Shown here piece by piece: positions 1-8,007 of a DNA stretch of 28,560 nucleotides. Location: contig CAZMRK010000662.1 of assembly GCA_964568355.1 (NCBI GenBank), forward strand, positions 1-28,560, read 5' to 3'. Source of the DNA: JAJPJX01 sp964568355. GTDB lineage: Bacteria; Acidobacteriota; Terriglobia; Bryobacterales; Bryobacteraceae. Every line of letters starts with the position of its first letter. Position 1 is the stretch's first letter. A program made the translations under genes and the position numbers. The notes under the pieces are model-generated. The model searched no databases and was not told the DNA's origin. It worked only from the letters and a program-made list of their open reading frames with translations.

Positions 1-866
1 GTTAGTGCCATCTTCTGCCGCCCGTTTACCAGTGCTACACCCGCTGGCGCGCTCACAAAAGGAAAAACCTTCTTCAGCACCTGGATGTCGGGAGAAACTA
101 CGCCCTTCAGTCCGGTATCCTGCATGAATCCCGGCGCGAACCGCGGCTGCTCGATGGGAACTGCTACCAGCTTGGTATCCCCCCAATTGAGCTTGGCCAT
201 GCGCTTTCCGGCATCCAGGCAGTGCAAGCACTCGGGATCGAAATAATAGATAAAGATTTTGCCGTACTTCAGCGAATATGGCTTGCCGTCCACGGTGATG
301 TAATCCGGCGCCTTCACGCCGGTCTGGCGCGTCACTTCCACACCGTAGGAAACCAGCGAGAATACGACCACGGCGCCCAGGACCAGCGCGGCGCTGCGCA
401 GACTGTGCGAACGTCCTGCCCAGAGCCCGGCCAGCACCGCCAGCACCAGCATGATCGCATCCCCGATGAAAAATCCCGGTCCCACGAAGCGTTTTACCCA
501 GGGGAAGCAACTGCACTCCTCGCCGCGCAGGGCGCTGTAGTTGATGGCAAAGTAGACCATGAATGCCATCAGCAGCAGACCGCCCAGCCAAGCCCCCCAG
601 CGGCGAAAGCGGGGCACCAGCACCAGCACGCCGGCGAACGTCTCGGCGATTCCGAATAGCAGCGCAGTCGGAAGGCTGAGGGCCTCAGGCACGCGTGCCT
701 GCGCCATGCGGACGGCCGCTCCGGGGGCATCGGTAATCTTCCAAAGCCCGGACACGAGGAACACGAGCGAAATCAGAACGGCCGCTACCCAGCCTAAGGC
801 CGTTTTCCAGCCAGGCAGATCAAACGAAGCCAGCGTCTGGTCCGGCTGTGCCATACTGTCGTTCAT
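1..866 (-). CDS. MauE/DoxX-like membrane protein fused to a thioredoxin-like domain (3' end cut by window edge)
   Basis: The frame is open from an ATG at 866 to the left edge (288 residues, no stop), so the C-terminus is missing. Hydrophobic segments lie near residues 22-42, 66-85, 92-110, 131-151 and 157-176. An ECSCF motif (Cys118, Cys120) sits in a loop, as in MauE/DoxX-type proteins. After about residue 185 there is a soluble thioredoxin-like part with IFIYYFDPECLHC (Cys213, Cys216) and a possible cis-Pro in SAPAG (Pro274). Family knowledge: MauE-type proteins help form disulfides or deliver reducing equivalents across the membrane. I infer a membrane thiol-redox protein with a fused periplasmic CxxC domain; the substrate is unknown. 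It diverges from the gene at 945. The start fits a TAAAAT element 7 bases upstream. Confidence 0.8.
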   Translation of the reverse strand, partial: MNDSMAQPDQTLASFDLPGWKTALGWVAAVLISLVFLVSGLWKITDAPGAAVRMAQARVPEALSLPTALLFGIAETFAGVLVLVPRFRRWGAWLGGLLLMAFMVYFAINYSALRGEECSCFPWVKRFVGPGFFIGDAIMLVLAVLAGLWAGRSHSLRSAALVLGAVVVFSLVSYGVEVTRQTGVKAPDYITVDGKPYSLKYGKIFIYYFDPECLHCLDAGKRMAKLNWGDTKLVAVPIEQPRFAPGFMQDTGLKGVVSPDIQVLKKVFPFVSAPAGVALVNGRQKMAL

Positions 867-873
867 GGTCCCT

Positions 874-879
874 ATTTTA
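874..879 (-). promoter_or_regulatory. Putative -10 element for a leaderless transcript of the MauE-thioredoxin gene
   Basis: TAAAAT on the minus strand lies 7 bases before the ATG at 866 and matches TATAAT at 5 of 6 positions. At normal -10 to +1 spacing, transcription would begin at the start codon. No recognisable -35 is seen. The GGGA between it and the ATG is too close to act as a normal ribosome binding site. Confidence 0.45.
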
Positions 880-944
880 TCCTCTCTTGTGGGGATAGCG
901 GGCGTACCGTTCCAGGACCGGCGCGGCGTGAGCTCCCGCGAAGA

Positions 945-1445
945 ATGATTCTCCCCCTTCTTCTCCTCCTCGCCGCGGCCCCCAGAGTCGAACTGGTGGA
1001 CGAAATCTTCGAGATCCCGCCCGAAGAATGGCGCTATGTCGAGGTGAGCCTCAAGCAGCAGCCTGTCTCGGTGGGCTGCGAATACGAGGTGGAGTCCAGC
1101 GGCGGTTCGGTGCGCGTCGCCCTGCTCACTCGCGCCGATATGCTGCGGATGCGCGACGGACGTGCTTACGGAGTGGTCGCCTCCACCGAGTTCGGACCCG
1201 CGGGCAGCATGCATCTTCCAGTCCACCTGCCGGGTCAATACGCCCTGGTGGTCGATAATCGCTCTCCTGGCCCCCGTTCCGCCAAAGTCCACCTTCGTGT
1301 ATATCTGGACTTCTCCCACGAACGCGGGCAAATCGGCACGCTCTCGCGCGGGCGCCAGCTTGCCGTCATCCTGATCAGCTTCAGCGTATTCTTTGGAATC
1401 GTGTTCTGGTCCGGGCGCCGGCTGCTGCGCGCTATAAGAGGCTGA
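945..1445 (+). CDS. Small exported protein with C-terminal membrane anchor, unknown function
   Basis: The 166-residue protein has a hydrophobic N-terminus (MILPLLLLLAAAP, probable signal peptide or anchor), a predicted beta-rich middle with GQYALVVDNRSPG near residues 97-109, and a hydrophobic segment near 139-155 followed by a basic tail (GRRLLRAIRG). This resembles a small extracytoplasmic beta-sandwich held by a C-terminal membrane helix. I do not recognise a named family; the middle is vaguely reminiscent of GOLD/emp24-like folds, which is speculative. Its last 14 bases overlap the 3' end of hemL on the other strand. It diverges from the MauE-thioredoxin gene with 78 bases between starts. 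The ATG has only a weak GAAG upstream and no leaderless-type element, so the exact start is uncertain. Confidence 0.65.
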   Translation: MILPLLLLLAAAPRVELVDEIFEIPPEEWRYVEVSLKQQPVSVGCEYEVESSGGSVRVALLTRADMLRMRDGRAYGVVASTEFGPAGSMHLPVHLPGQYALVVDNRSPGPRSAKVHLRVYLDFSHERGQIGTLSRGRQLAVILISFSVFFGIVFWSGRRLLRAIRG

Positions 1446-2697
1446 ACACCTCACGCGCTGCTGCTACGGTTGCCTGGATGTCGTGCCCCGTATGCGCGGC
1501 CGAGACAAATGCCGCCTCGAACTGGGAGGGCGCCAGGTAGATGCCGCGCTCCAGCATCCCCCGGAAAAACTTGCCGAATTTGGCCGTATCCGATCGCTTG
1601 GCGGATTCATAATCAGTCACGGGCTGGTCCGTGAAAAAGAAGGTGAACATCGAGCCCACGCGATTTACCGTAACCCCCTCCGGAGCTGCCGCAACCAGGG
1701 CGGCGGAGCGGTCCTCCAGTCGCGTGTAAACCTCTGGATGGGTCTTCAAATGGCGCAACATCGCCAGTCCGGCCGCCACAGCCAGCGGATTTCCGGAAAG
1801 CGTGCCTGCCTGGTAGATCGGTCCCGCCGGTGCCACCCGGCTCATGATGTCTGCCCGTCCGCCGTAGGCTCCTACCGGCAACCCGCCGCCAATCACCTTG
1901 CCAAGGGTGGTGAGATCCGGCCGGATACCGAAGCGCTCCTGTGCTCCGCCGTAGGCCACTCGGAAGCCAGTCATTACCTCATCGAAAATCAGCAGCGCGC
2001 CGTGGCGGGTGGTGATCTCCCGCAGCGCCTCCAGAAATCCGGGTGCCGGGGGCACGCAGCCCATATTGCCGACCACGGGCTCCACAATCACCGAGGCGAT
2101 GCTTTTGCCGTGTGTACGAAACGCCGCCTCCACAGGCTCCACCGAGTTGAACGGCAGGGCAATGGTGGTATCGGCGAAGCTCTTGGGCACACCCTGAGTA
2201 TCGGCGATGCCCAGCGTGGCCATTCCGGAGCCGGCCTTCACCAACAGGGAATCGACGTGACCGTGGTAGCATCCTTCGAACTTCACGGTCACGTCTCGCC
2301 CGGTGAATCCGCGCGCGACGCGGATCGCCGCCATGGTGGCTTCAGTGCCCGAGTTCACCAGCCGGACCATCTCCACTGACGGCACGGCATCGCAGATGGC
2401 CTGGGCAAGCTCCACCTCCTGCCCGGTCGGCGCGCCGAAACTGGTGCCGATCGCCAGCGCACCTTCGATCGCCGCCACGATCTCCGGGTGGCGATGGCCC
2501 AGCAGCAGCGGCCCCCACGATCCTACGTAATCGATGTATTCGTTGCCATCGATATCCCAAAGGTGCGAACCCTGGCCGCGCGCGATAAATGGAGGATTCC
2601 CTCCCACACTGCGATACGCGCGGACCGGCGAGTTGACTCCCCCGGGAATCAGCTTTTGGGCTTTCTCGAAAATCGCTCCAGAATTGGTGTGCTTCAT
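1432..2697 (-). CDS. hemL: Glutamate-1-semialdehyde 2,1-aminomutase
   Basis: This PLP enzyme converts glutamate-1-semialdehyde to 5-aminolevulinate in the C5 route to haem and other tetrapyrroles, in the cytoplasm. The 421-residue length is normal. Visible signatures are the N-terminal KLIPGGVNSPVRAY, NSGTEATMAAIRVARGFTGR near 115-134, the PLP-contacting IFDEVMTGFR near 237-246 with Asp239, and the PLP lysine Lys267 in TTLGKVIGGGLPVGAYGG. It lies 10 bases downstream of the geranylgeranyl-reductase-family gene and is probably last in the lipoprotein-reductase-hemL unit. There is no clear Shine-Dalgarno sequence before the ATG. The 3' end overlaps the convergent gene ending at 1445 by 14 bases. 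All expected catalytic residues seem present. Confidence 0.97.
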   Translation of the reverse strand: MKHTNSGAIFEKAQKLIPGGVNSPVRAYRSVGGNPPFIARGQGSHLWDIDGNEYIDYVGSWGPLLLGHRHPEIVAAIEGALAIGTSFGAPTGQEVELAQAICDAVPSVEMVRLVNSGTEATMAAIRVARGFTGRDVTVKFEGCYHGHVDSLLVKAGSGMATLGIADTQGVPKSFADTTIALPFNSVEPVEAAFRTHGKSIASVIVEPVVGNMGCVPPAPGFLEALREITTRHGALLIFDEVMTGFRVAYGGAQERFGIRPDLTTLGKVIGGGLPVGAYGGRADIMSRVAPAGPIYQAGTLSGNPLAVAAGLAMLRHLKTHPEVYTRLEDRSAALVAAAPEGVTVNRVGSMFTFFFTDQPVTDYESAKRSDTAKFGKFFRGMLERGIYLAPSQFEAAFVSAAHTGHDIQATVAAAREVFSLL

Positions 2698-2707
2698 CGA
2701 CGATGTC

Positions 2708-3913
2708 TTATAGCGGCGGAACGGCTGTCGTGGATTCGCTGAGTTTCCGCGGCACCAGCCGCCCGAGGCCCAGGCTCAGGGCAATCTCAAACAGGCTGCC
2801 GTTGAGGTTGCGCATCAGGCGCCGGCGCAGCCCCAGGTACGATTGGGTGCCCGCGAACAGGTCCTGCATCACGGAACAGAATTTCGGGCTGCGCCGTGTA
2901 AACTGGACCATGCGCGCCGGGACAGTGCCGAAGAGAAATCGACCCAGGAAAACGCGCTTCGCCAGGCGAGATCCGAACTCCAGGTCGGCCGCAAAATCGC
3001 GGCGGAGCATCCGGCGGTACGCTTGCAGCTTTTCCGTTACGCTGTCCAGTTCCGAGAGCAGTGCCCGCGCCGCCAGATCGGCAGACCGGATGGCATAGTA
3101 CAATCCCTCACCCGTGATTGGGTCGACGAGTCCGGCGGCGTCACCCACCGCCATCCATCCATCGCCTGCCACACGATTACGTTTCCAGCCGGACGTTTCC
3201 AGCGAAGGCAGCAGATGGCTATAGAACGGTGCGCCTTTCCAAGAGATCCCTTTCTCCGTCATGTAGACTTCCAGGCGCTTGCGCAGCGCACTGGCCGGTT
3301 CTCCTTTGCCACAGATGCCGACCGAGAGGTGGCCGCAGCGCGGAAATACCCAGATGTATCCTTCCAGTCCGCCCAGAAACTGAACATCAATATGCTCCTG
3401 AGTCCCGGGTACATAGTAGCCCAGGGCCGACATGGTGTCTTCCGGCCGCAATTGTGTGCCAACGTCGCGCAGCGGATTGCGGGCGCCGGTGGCCACCACG
3501 CAGAAGTCTGCCTCCAGCACTCCGGCGTTGGTGCGCAGGTGCCAGCGCTCGCCGTAGCGATTCATCTCCAGAACGCGAGCCTTCTCAATTCGCGCACCAG
3601 CCTTTTCGGCTCGCTCGAGGAGCATACGGTTCAGGTCCAGGCGGGAATAGATCAGGAGGGGCTCGCGTAGCCGCAGCTTGCATTCGCCGGCTCGCGGCGC
3701 GGCCAGAACGCTTTCGGTGATCAGCTTCTTGGGTGTGTGATTGTCGATCAGGAAGGGATATTCGTGATACGCCTTGTAGGTCAGCCCGCCGCCACAGGGC
3801 TTCTCCCATGCCAGTTTCTCATCAAGAACCACCGTCTCCAGGCCCGCCGAGGCCAGCTTTTCGGCGGCGAACGATCCAGCCGGGCCTCCTCCTAGTACGG
3901 CCACCCGTTTCAT
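2708..3913 (-). CDS. Geranylgeranyl reductase family FAD-dependent oxidoreductase
   Basis: The 401-residue flavoprotein has an N-terminal FAD-binding fold (VAVLGGGPAGSFAAEKLASA, residues 4-23), the EKPCGGGLTYKA segment near 37-48, and the second FAD motif GDAAGLVDPITGEGLYYAI near 260-280. These are hallmarks of the geranylgeranyl reductase (GGR/ChlP-like) group, which saturates isoprenoid chains on chlorophyll, menaquinone or lipid precursors. There is no other pigment gene here, so quinone or lipid side chains are likelier substrates, but this is inference. Its ATG overlaps the lipoprotein stop codon (ATGA), indicating translational coupling. hemL follows after 10 bases. Other flavin hydroxylases share the fold, so the exact reaction is not settled. 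Confidence 0.85.
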   Translation of the reverse strand: MKRVAVLGGGPAGSFAAEKLASAGLETVVLDEKLAWEKPCGGGLTYKAYHEYPFLIDNHTPKKLITESVLAAPRAGECKLRLREPLLIYSRLDLNRMLLERAEKAGARIEKARVLEMNRYGERWHLRTNAGVLEADFCVVATGARNPLRDVGTQLRPEDTMSALGYYVPGTQEHIDVQFLGGLEGYIWVFPRCGHLSVGICGKGEPASALRKRLEVYMTEKGISWKGAPFYSHLLPSLETSGWKRNRVAGDGWMAVGDAAGLVDPITGEGLYYAIRSADLAARALLSELDSVTEKLQAYRRMLRRDFAADLEFGSRLAKRVFLGRFLFGTVPARMVQFTRRSPKFCSVMQDLFAGTQSYLGLRRRLMRNLNGSLFEIALSLGLGRLVPRKLSESTTAVPPL

Positions 3914-4347
3914 TTCTTTTCCGGATTGCTCGGTACCGCGGGATGCCCCGGAGGCAGTTGTGAGCCCCCAGCCCCGGCACCCGGCATCGGCATGGACATC
4001 TCCCCTGCGCCTCCGTGTGGATTCATCCCGGAGCCGCCGTGCGGGTTCTTACCCGAATCGGCGCGGTGCTTCACCACCCAGCGGCTACCCTTCTTTTCGA
4101 GTGTGTACCGCATCTCCATGCCCTGGCTAGGATCGTTGCTCCCCTTAGCGGCGAATCTCACCACGGCTTCCGCTTCGTCGTTGCGGAATACCACCGACGT
4201 TACATCCACCGTCATCGAGGAGATGTTCAGATTCGTCCGTCCGGAGAGGTAATCCACCACTCCCTGCCGCACGGCTTCTTTATTCTCGATGCCGCGGTTG
4301 CACCCGGCCAGAACAACCAGCATCAGGAGAAGACAGGCATTTCTCAC
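3910..4347 (-). CDS. Small lipoprotein with His/Met/Gly-rich tail
   Basis: From the GTG at 4347 the product has 145 residues. It opens with a lipoprotein signal (VRNACLLLMLVVLAGC, lipid-modified Cys16), followed by a compact alpha/beta region (residues 20-95) like small DUF4878-type or NTF2-like periplasmic domains. The tail has two NPHGG repeats (101-105 and 109-113), MSMPMPG and PPGHP. The frame stays open upstream to an ATG at 4488, but that would bury the signal sequence and overlap the divergent gene, so GTG is preferred. A TATAAT lies 6 bases before it. The stop overlaps the next start as ATGA. The His/Met-rich tail could bind copper or another soft metal; this is inference only. Confidence 0.8.
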   Translation of the reverse strand: MRNACLLLMLVVLAGCNRGIENKEAVRQGVVDYLSGRTNLNISSMTVDVTSVVFRNDEAEAVVRFAAKGSNDPSQGMEMRYTLEKKGSRWVVKHRADSGKNPHGGSGMNPHGGAGEMSMPMPGAGAGGSQLPPGHPAVPSNPEKK

Positions 4348-4353
4348 GCTACG

Positions 4354-4359
4354 ATTATA
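4354..4359 (-). promoter_or_regulatory. Perfect TATAAT -10 element 6 bases before the lipoprotein GTG start
   Basis: The minus strand reads TATAAT, then six bases, then the GTG at 4347. The consensus match is perfect and the spacing puts the probable transcription start on the start codon, suggesting a leaderless mRNA. No TTGACA-like -35 is seen at 16-18 bases. It would drive the lipoprotein-GGR-hemL unit. Confidence 0.55.
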
Positions 4360-4439
4360 ACCATGGAACTTCACCGGCCGCCGGATCGAGACAGCTATTC
4401 CAGCGTCTCTCGCGGTGAACCGCATCCTGCTCATCTCCC

Positions 4440-6668
4440 ATGGAACAATCTCTGATGAACCGCATCCTCCGGTGGGTGAACCGGGCACTGGCCGTGCTCG
4501 CTGTGCTGGCGCTGGTAGCCGCCTACTGGTTTCTCTACCGGCCGCTGCCCCAGACCTCAGGCCGTATACAAGCCTTCGTGGACCAACGCATCGAGGTGCG
4601 GCGGGATGCGCGCGGCGTGCCGCACATACGCGCGGCCACCGAAGAAGATGCTCTGTTTGCTCAGGGTTACGTCACGGCTCAGGATCGTCTGTTCCAAATG
4701 GACGGCCTGCGCCGCTTTTCCGCCGGCACCTTATCGGAAATCATCGGCCCGGCTGGTCTCGCCGCCGATCAGGAGTCCCGCCGCCTGCGGCTGCGGCGAG
4801 TGGCCGAGGCAGCGTATCTCAGCATGCCGCCGCCCGACCGCGCCGCTCTGGCCGCCTATGCTCGCGGGGTAAATGCCTTTATCCAAAGCCACTTGCGCAG
4901 CCTTCCCCTGGAATTCACCCTCCTCGGCTACGATCCCCAGCCTTGGAGCGCCGTGGATAGCATCCTGGTGGGACTGCACATGAACCGGACCCTTACCACC
5001 TCCTGGCGCCTGGATCTGGAAAAGCGCGCCATGCTGGCTGGCGAAGACCAGGCAAAGGTGAACTATCTCTTTTTCCCGCGGATCGGTGGAGACGTCCAGC
5101 CTGGGTCCAACGGCTGGGTAGTCGGCGGAGCCCATACGGCGTCCGGAAAGCCGCTGCTGTCGAACGATATGCACCTGGATTGGAGCCTTCCTGGAATCTG
5201 GTATGCCGTGCACCTCCAGGCTCCCGGCCTGGATGTAGCGGGCGTCTCCCTACCCGGAGTTCCGGCCGTGATCGTGGGCCATAACCGGCACATCGCCTGG
5301 GGGGTCACCAACCTTGAATTCGATGTCCAGGATCTCTACATCGAGCGCTTCGATGACCGCACCGGACGCTACACGTTTCGCGGCCAGATCGAGCAGGCGC
5401 AGGCCGAGCGGGAGGTCATTCGCGTCCGTGGCGGGGAATCCACGGAACTGCTCACCTGGGTGACCCGCCATGGTCCACTCCTGGTTACCGAGGGAAACGA
5501 CCGCATGAGCCTGCGTTGGACTGCCGCCGATGCGGGTGCCTTCGAGTTCCCCTTCCTGGAGTTGAACAAAGCCCAGAACTGGCAGCAGTTCACGGCCGCC
5601 ATCTCACGCTTCGCCGGTCCCGGGCAAAACTTCGTTTACGCCGACGTGGAAGGCAATATCGGCTATCACGCCACTGGAAGACTGCCCATCCGGCGGGGTT
5701 TCTCCGGCGATGTGCCGGTCGACGGCACTTCCGGTAATTTCGAGTGGGAAGGATACATCCCTTTCGATCAGCTTCCCTCCGTCTACAACCCGCCTTCCGG
5801 CATCATCGTCACCGCCAACCAGAACCCCTTCCCGCGCGACTTCCCCTATCCGGTATACGGCCGTTTCGCCCCGCCTTACCGCGCCCGCCAGATCCGCGAT
5901 CTGCTGGGCGCACGCCAGCGCTGGCGTGCTGGCGAGATGCTCGCCATTCAGAAAGATGTCTACTCCGGCTTCAGCCTCTACCTGGCACGTGCCTTCGTCG
6001 CCGCCTATCGGAGCCGCCCTGTTCACGATCTTTCCCTCGAAAACGCCATCGCCCTGCTGTCCTCCTGGAACGGGCAGATGGACCAAAACCAGCCGGCGCC
6101 CCTACTTGTGACTCTGGCTTATCAATACCTGAGGAAAGCCGTCGCGGACAGCGCCGCTCCCGGCAAAGGTTTGCTTTACGACTACGCCCTCAACTCGGCC
6201 GTTATCGAGGATCTGCTGCGCCGCCGCCCGCCCGGCTGGTTCCCGGACTACGATCAGATGCTCCTGCGCTGCCTCTCTGACGCCGTCGAGGAGGGCGCGC
6301 GTATGCAAGGCCGGGACCTGAAACGCTGGCGTTACGGGTCCTACCTGCTGCTGACGATCCGCAACCCCGTACTGCACCAGCTTCCTCTGATCGGCCGGTA
6401 TTTCGATCTGGGGCCGGTACCCATGTCGGGTTCTCCGACTACCGTCAAGCAGACCACGACGCGCATGGGCCCCTCGATGCGCATGAACGCCGATCTCGCC
6501 GATTGGGACCATTCTCTGCTGAACCTTCCCATCGGGCAGTCCGGCCACCCCCTCTCCTCGCACTATCGGGATCAATGGAAGGCATACTACAACGGTCAAA
6601 GCTTCCCCATGCAGTTCCGCAATGTCGAAGCCGGCGAGGTTCTGGAGATCGTCCCGAACTCCCGCTAA
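4440..6668 (+). CDS. Penicillin acylase family (Ntn hydrolase) amidase, membrane-anchored
   Basis: The 742-residue protein has a hydrophobic N-terminal anchor (about residues 14-34), then an acylase small-chain region (GVPHIRAATEEDALFAQGYVTAQDRLFQMD, 59-88, seen in segments). The self-processing site is PGSNGWVVGG: Ser223 would become the N-terminal nucleophile of the large chain after cleavage following Gly222. Further family motifs are SGKPLLSNDMHL, WGVTNLEFDVQDLY and TANQNPFP. Family members hydrolyse amide bonds of beta-lactams, acyl-homoserine lactones or other N-acyl compounds in the periplasm; the substrate cannot be told here. Translation could begin at the ATG at 4455, which has GGAA 9 bases upstream. 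mtaB follows closely on the same strand. It diverges from the lipoprotein gene. Confidence 0.92.
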   Translation: MEQSLMNRILRWVNRALAVLAVLALVAAYWFLYRPLPQTSGRIQAFVDQRIEVRRDARGVPHIRAATEEDALFAQGYVTAQDRLFQMDGLRRFSAGTLSEIIGPAGLAADQESRRLRLRRVAEAAYLSMPPPDRAALAAYARGVNAFIQSHLRSLPLEFTLLGYDPQPWSAVDSILVGLHMNRTLTTSWRLDLEKRAMLAGEDQAKVNYLFFPRIGGDVQPGSNGWVVGGAHTASGKPLLSNDMHLDWSLPGIWYAVHLQAPGLDVAGVSLPGVPAVIVGHNRHIAWGVTNLEFDVQDLYIERFDDRTGRYTFRGQIEQAQAEREVIRVRGGESTELLTWVTRHGPLLVTEGNDRMSLRWTAADAGAFEFPFLELNKAQNWQQFTAAISRFAGPGQNFVYADVEGNIGYHATGRLPIRRGFSGDVPVDGTSGNFEWEGYIPFDQLPSVYNPPSGIIVTANQNPFPRDFPYPVYGRFAPPYRARQIRDLLGARQRWRAGEMLAIQKDVYSGFSLYLARAFVAAYRSRPVHDLSLENAIALLSSWNGQMDQNQPAPLLVTLAYQYLRKAVADSAAPGKGLLYDYALNSAVIEDLLRRRPPGWFPDYDQMLLRCLSDAVEEGARMQGRDLKRWRYGSYLLLTIRNPVLHQLPLIGRYFDLGPVPMSGSPTTVKQTTTRMGPSMRMNADLADWDHSLLNLPIGQSGHPLSSHYRDQWKAYYNGQSFPMQFRNVEAGEVLEIVPNSR

Positions 6669-6671
6669 GAT
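6666..6671 (+). promoter_or_regulatory. Putative -10 element before the mtaB GTG start, overlapping the acylase stop codon
   Basis: TAAGAT begins with the TAA stop of the acylase gene and ends 7 bases before the GTG at 6679, the spacing seen at other starts here. It matches TATAAT at 4 of 6 positions, so it is weak alone. It supports the GTG at 6679 over one at 6694. Confidence 0.35.
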
Positions 6672-6678
6672 AGTTTTA

Positions 6679-8007
6679 GTGGCCGGTTTAGGAGTGGGGA
6701 AATTCTTCGTCCAAAATTTCGGTTGTCGCGCCACCCAGGCGGACGGCGCCGCGCTCGAGTCGCTGCTCGCGGCCAAGGGCCTGGAGTCGGCCGTGGACCG
6801 CAGGGGTGCCGACCTGGTGATCCTCAATACCTGCACGGTCACCTCCACGGCGGATGAAGATGTGCGCCAGACTATCCGGCGTGTCCACCGCGAAAATCCC
6901 CTGGCGCGCATTCTGGTCACCGGTTGCTATGCCCAGCGCGCTCCAGAGGAACTGGCAGCACTGCCGGGCGTGGAGTGGGTGGTGGGCAATTCCCACAAAA
7001 CCCAGATCGCCGACCTGGTCGCCGCCGCACCTTATCATGGCAACATCCTGGTGGGCGATATCTTCGCCCAGCAGGATTTCCTCTCCGCCCCGGTTGCCGA
7101 CGCGGCCGGAGATCGCACCCGGCCCAACCTCAAGATTCAGGACGGCTGCAACAACCGCTGTTCCTTTTGCGTGATCCCGTACGTGCGCGGCCGCAGCCGC
7201 AGCGCTCCCGCCGCCCAGGTCATCGAGCAGGTGCGCAACCTCGCGCAGAGGTACTGCGAAGTGGTCCTCAGCGGCATCAATCTGGGGAGGTGGGGCAGGG
7301 AACCGGGTAGTACGATGCGCCTGGCGGACCTCCTGCGGCGCCTGCTTGACGAAACCGGTATTCCGCGGATCCGGCTCAGCTCGGTTGAGCCCATGGATTT
7401 CTCCGACGACCTGCTGGGCCTGATGGCCGAATCGCCGCGGATCGCCAAACACGTCCATGCCCCGCTGCAGTCCGGCTCCGACCGCATTCTGCGTCTCATG
7501 CACCGGAAGTATCGCCCGCGCCATTACGCCGATCGTATTCTGAAGGCGCGCCGCCTCATGCCTCACGCGGCCATCGGCGCAGACGTGATGGTTGGCTTTT
7601 CCGCCGAAACCGACGCCGATTTCGAGGAAAACCGGGCCTTCATCGCCGCGCTCCCGTTCACCTATCTGCACGTCTTCACTTACTCTGAGCGGCCGGGAAC
7701 GCCGGCCCCGGAATCGAAAGCGCCCGTCCCCATCCCGTTGCGCAAAGAGCGCAACCGCATCCTCCGCGAGTTGGCCGCCGCCAAGAATCTGGCCTTCCGC
7801 CAAAGCATGGTCGGGCGTACCCTCTCCGCCGTTACCTTGCATGATCCGGGGATCGCCTTAAGCGACAATTATCTGAAGGTCCGGCTGGCCCAACCCCGCG
7901 AGCCTAATCGCATTCTGGATATCAAAATTGGTTCTGTTGGCGAAGGTTCGGTCGACGAAAGCCCCGCTACATCTCCCGTCGTCCTTCCAGTGCTTTCCAG
8001 ATCGTGA
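6679..8007 (+). CDS. mtaB: tRNA t6A37 methylthiotransferase (MtaB-type radical SAM enzyme)
   Basis: This radical SAM methylthiotransferase adds a methylthio group to N6-threonylcarbamoyladenosine at tRNA position 37. The 442-residue product (from GTG 6679) has the UPF0004 domain with Cys16 (VQNFGCRATQ), Cys52 (LNTCTVTS) and Cys83 (VTGCYAQRAPEEL) for the auxiliary cluster. The radical SAM triad is Cys157, Cys161, Cys164 in DGCNNRCSFCVIPYVRGRSR. It ends with a TRAM-like RNA-binding region. RimO and MiaB are related, but the CNNRCSFCVIPYVRG form favours MtaB. The frame is open back to an ATG at 6622 inside the acylase gene; GTG 6679 is chosen for its upstream TAAGAT, with GTG 6694 possible. Its end overlaps recR on the other strand by 41 bases. 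Confidence 0.9.
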   Translation: MAGLGVGKFFVQNFGCRATQADGAALESLLAAKGLESAVDRRGADLVILNTCTVTSTADEDVRQTIRRVHRENPLARILVTGCYAQRAPEELAALPGVEWVVGNSHKTQIADLVAAAPYHGNILVGDIFAQQDFLSAPVADAAGDRTRPNLKIQDGCNNRCSFCVIPYVRGRSRSAPAAQVIEQVRNLAQRYCEVVLSGINLGRWGREPGSTMRLADLLRRLLDETGIPRIRLSSVEPMDFSDDLLGLMAESPRIAKHVHAPLQSGSDRILRLMHRKYRPRHYADRILKARRLMPHAAIGADVMVGFSAETDADFEENRAFIAALPFTYLHVFTYSERPGTPAPESKAPVPIPLRKERNRILRELAAAKNLAFRQSMVGRTLSAVTLHDPGIALSDNYLKVRLAQPREPNRILDIKIGSVGEGSVDESPATSPVVLPVLSRS

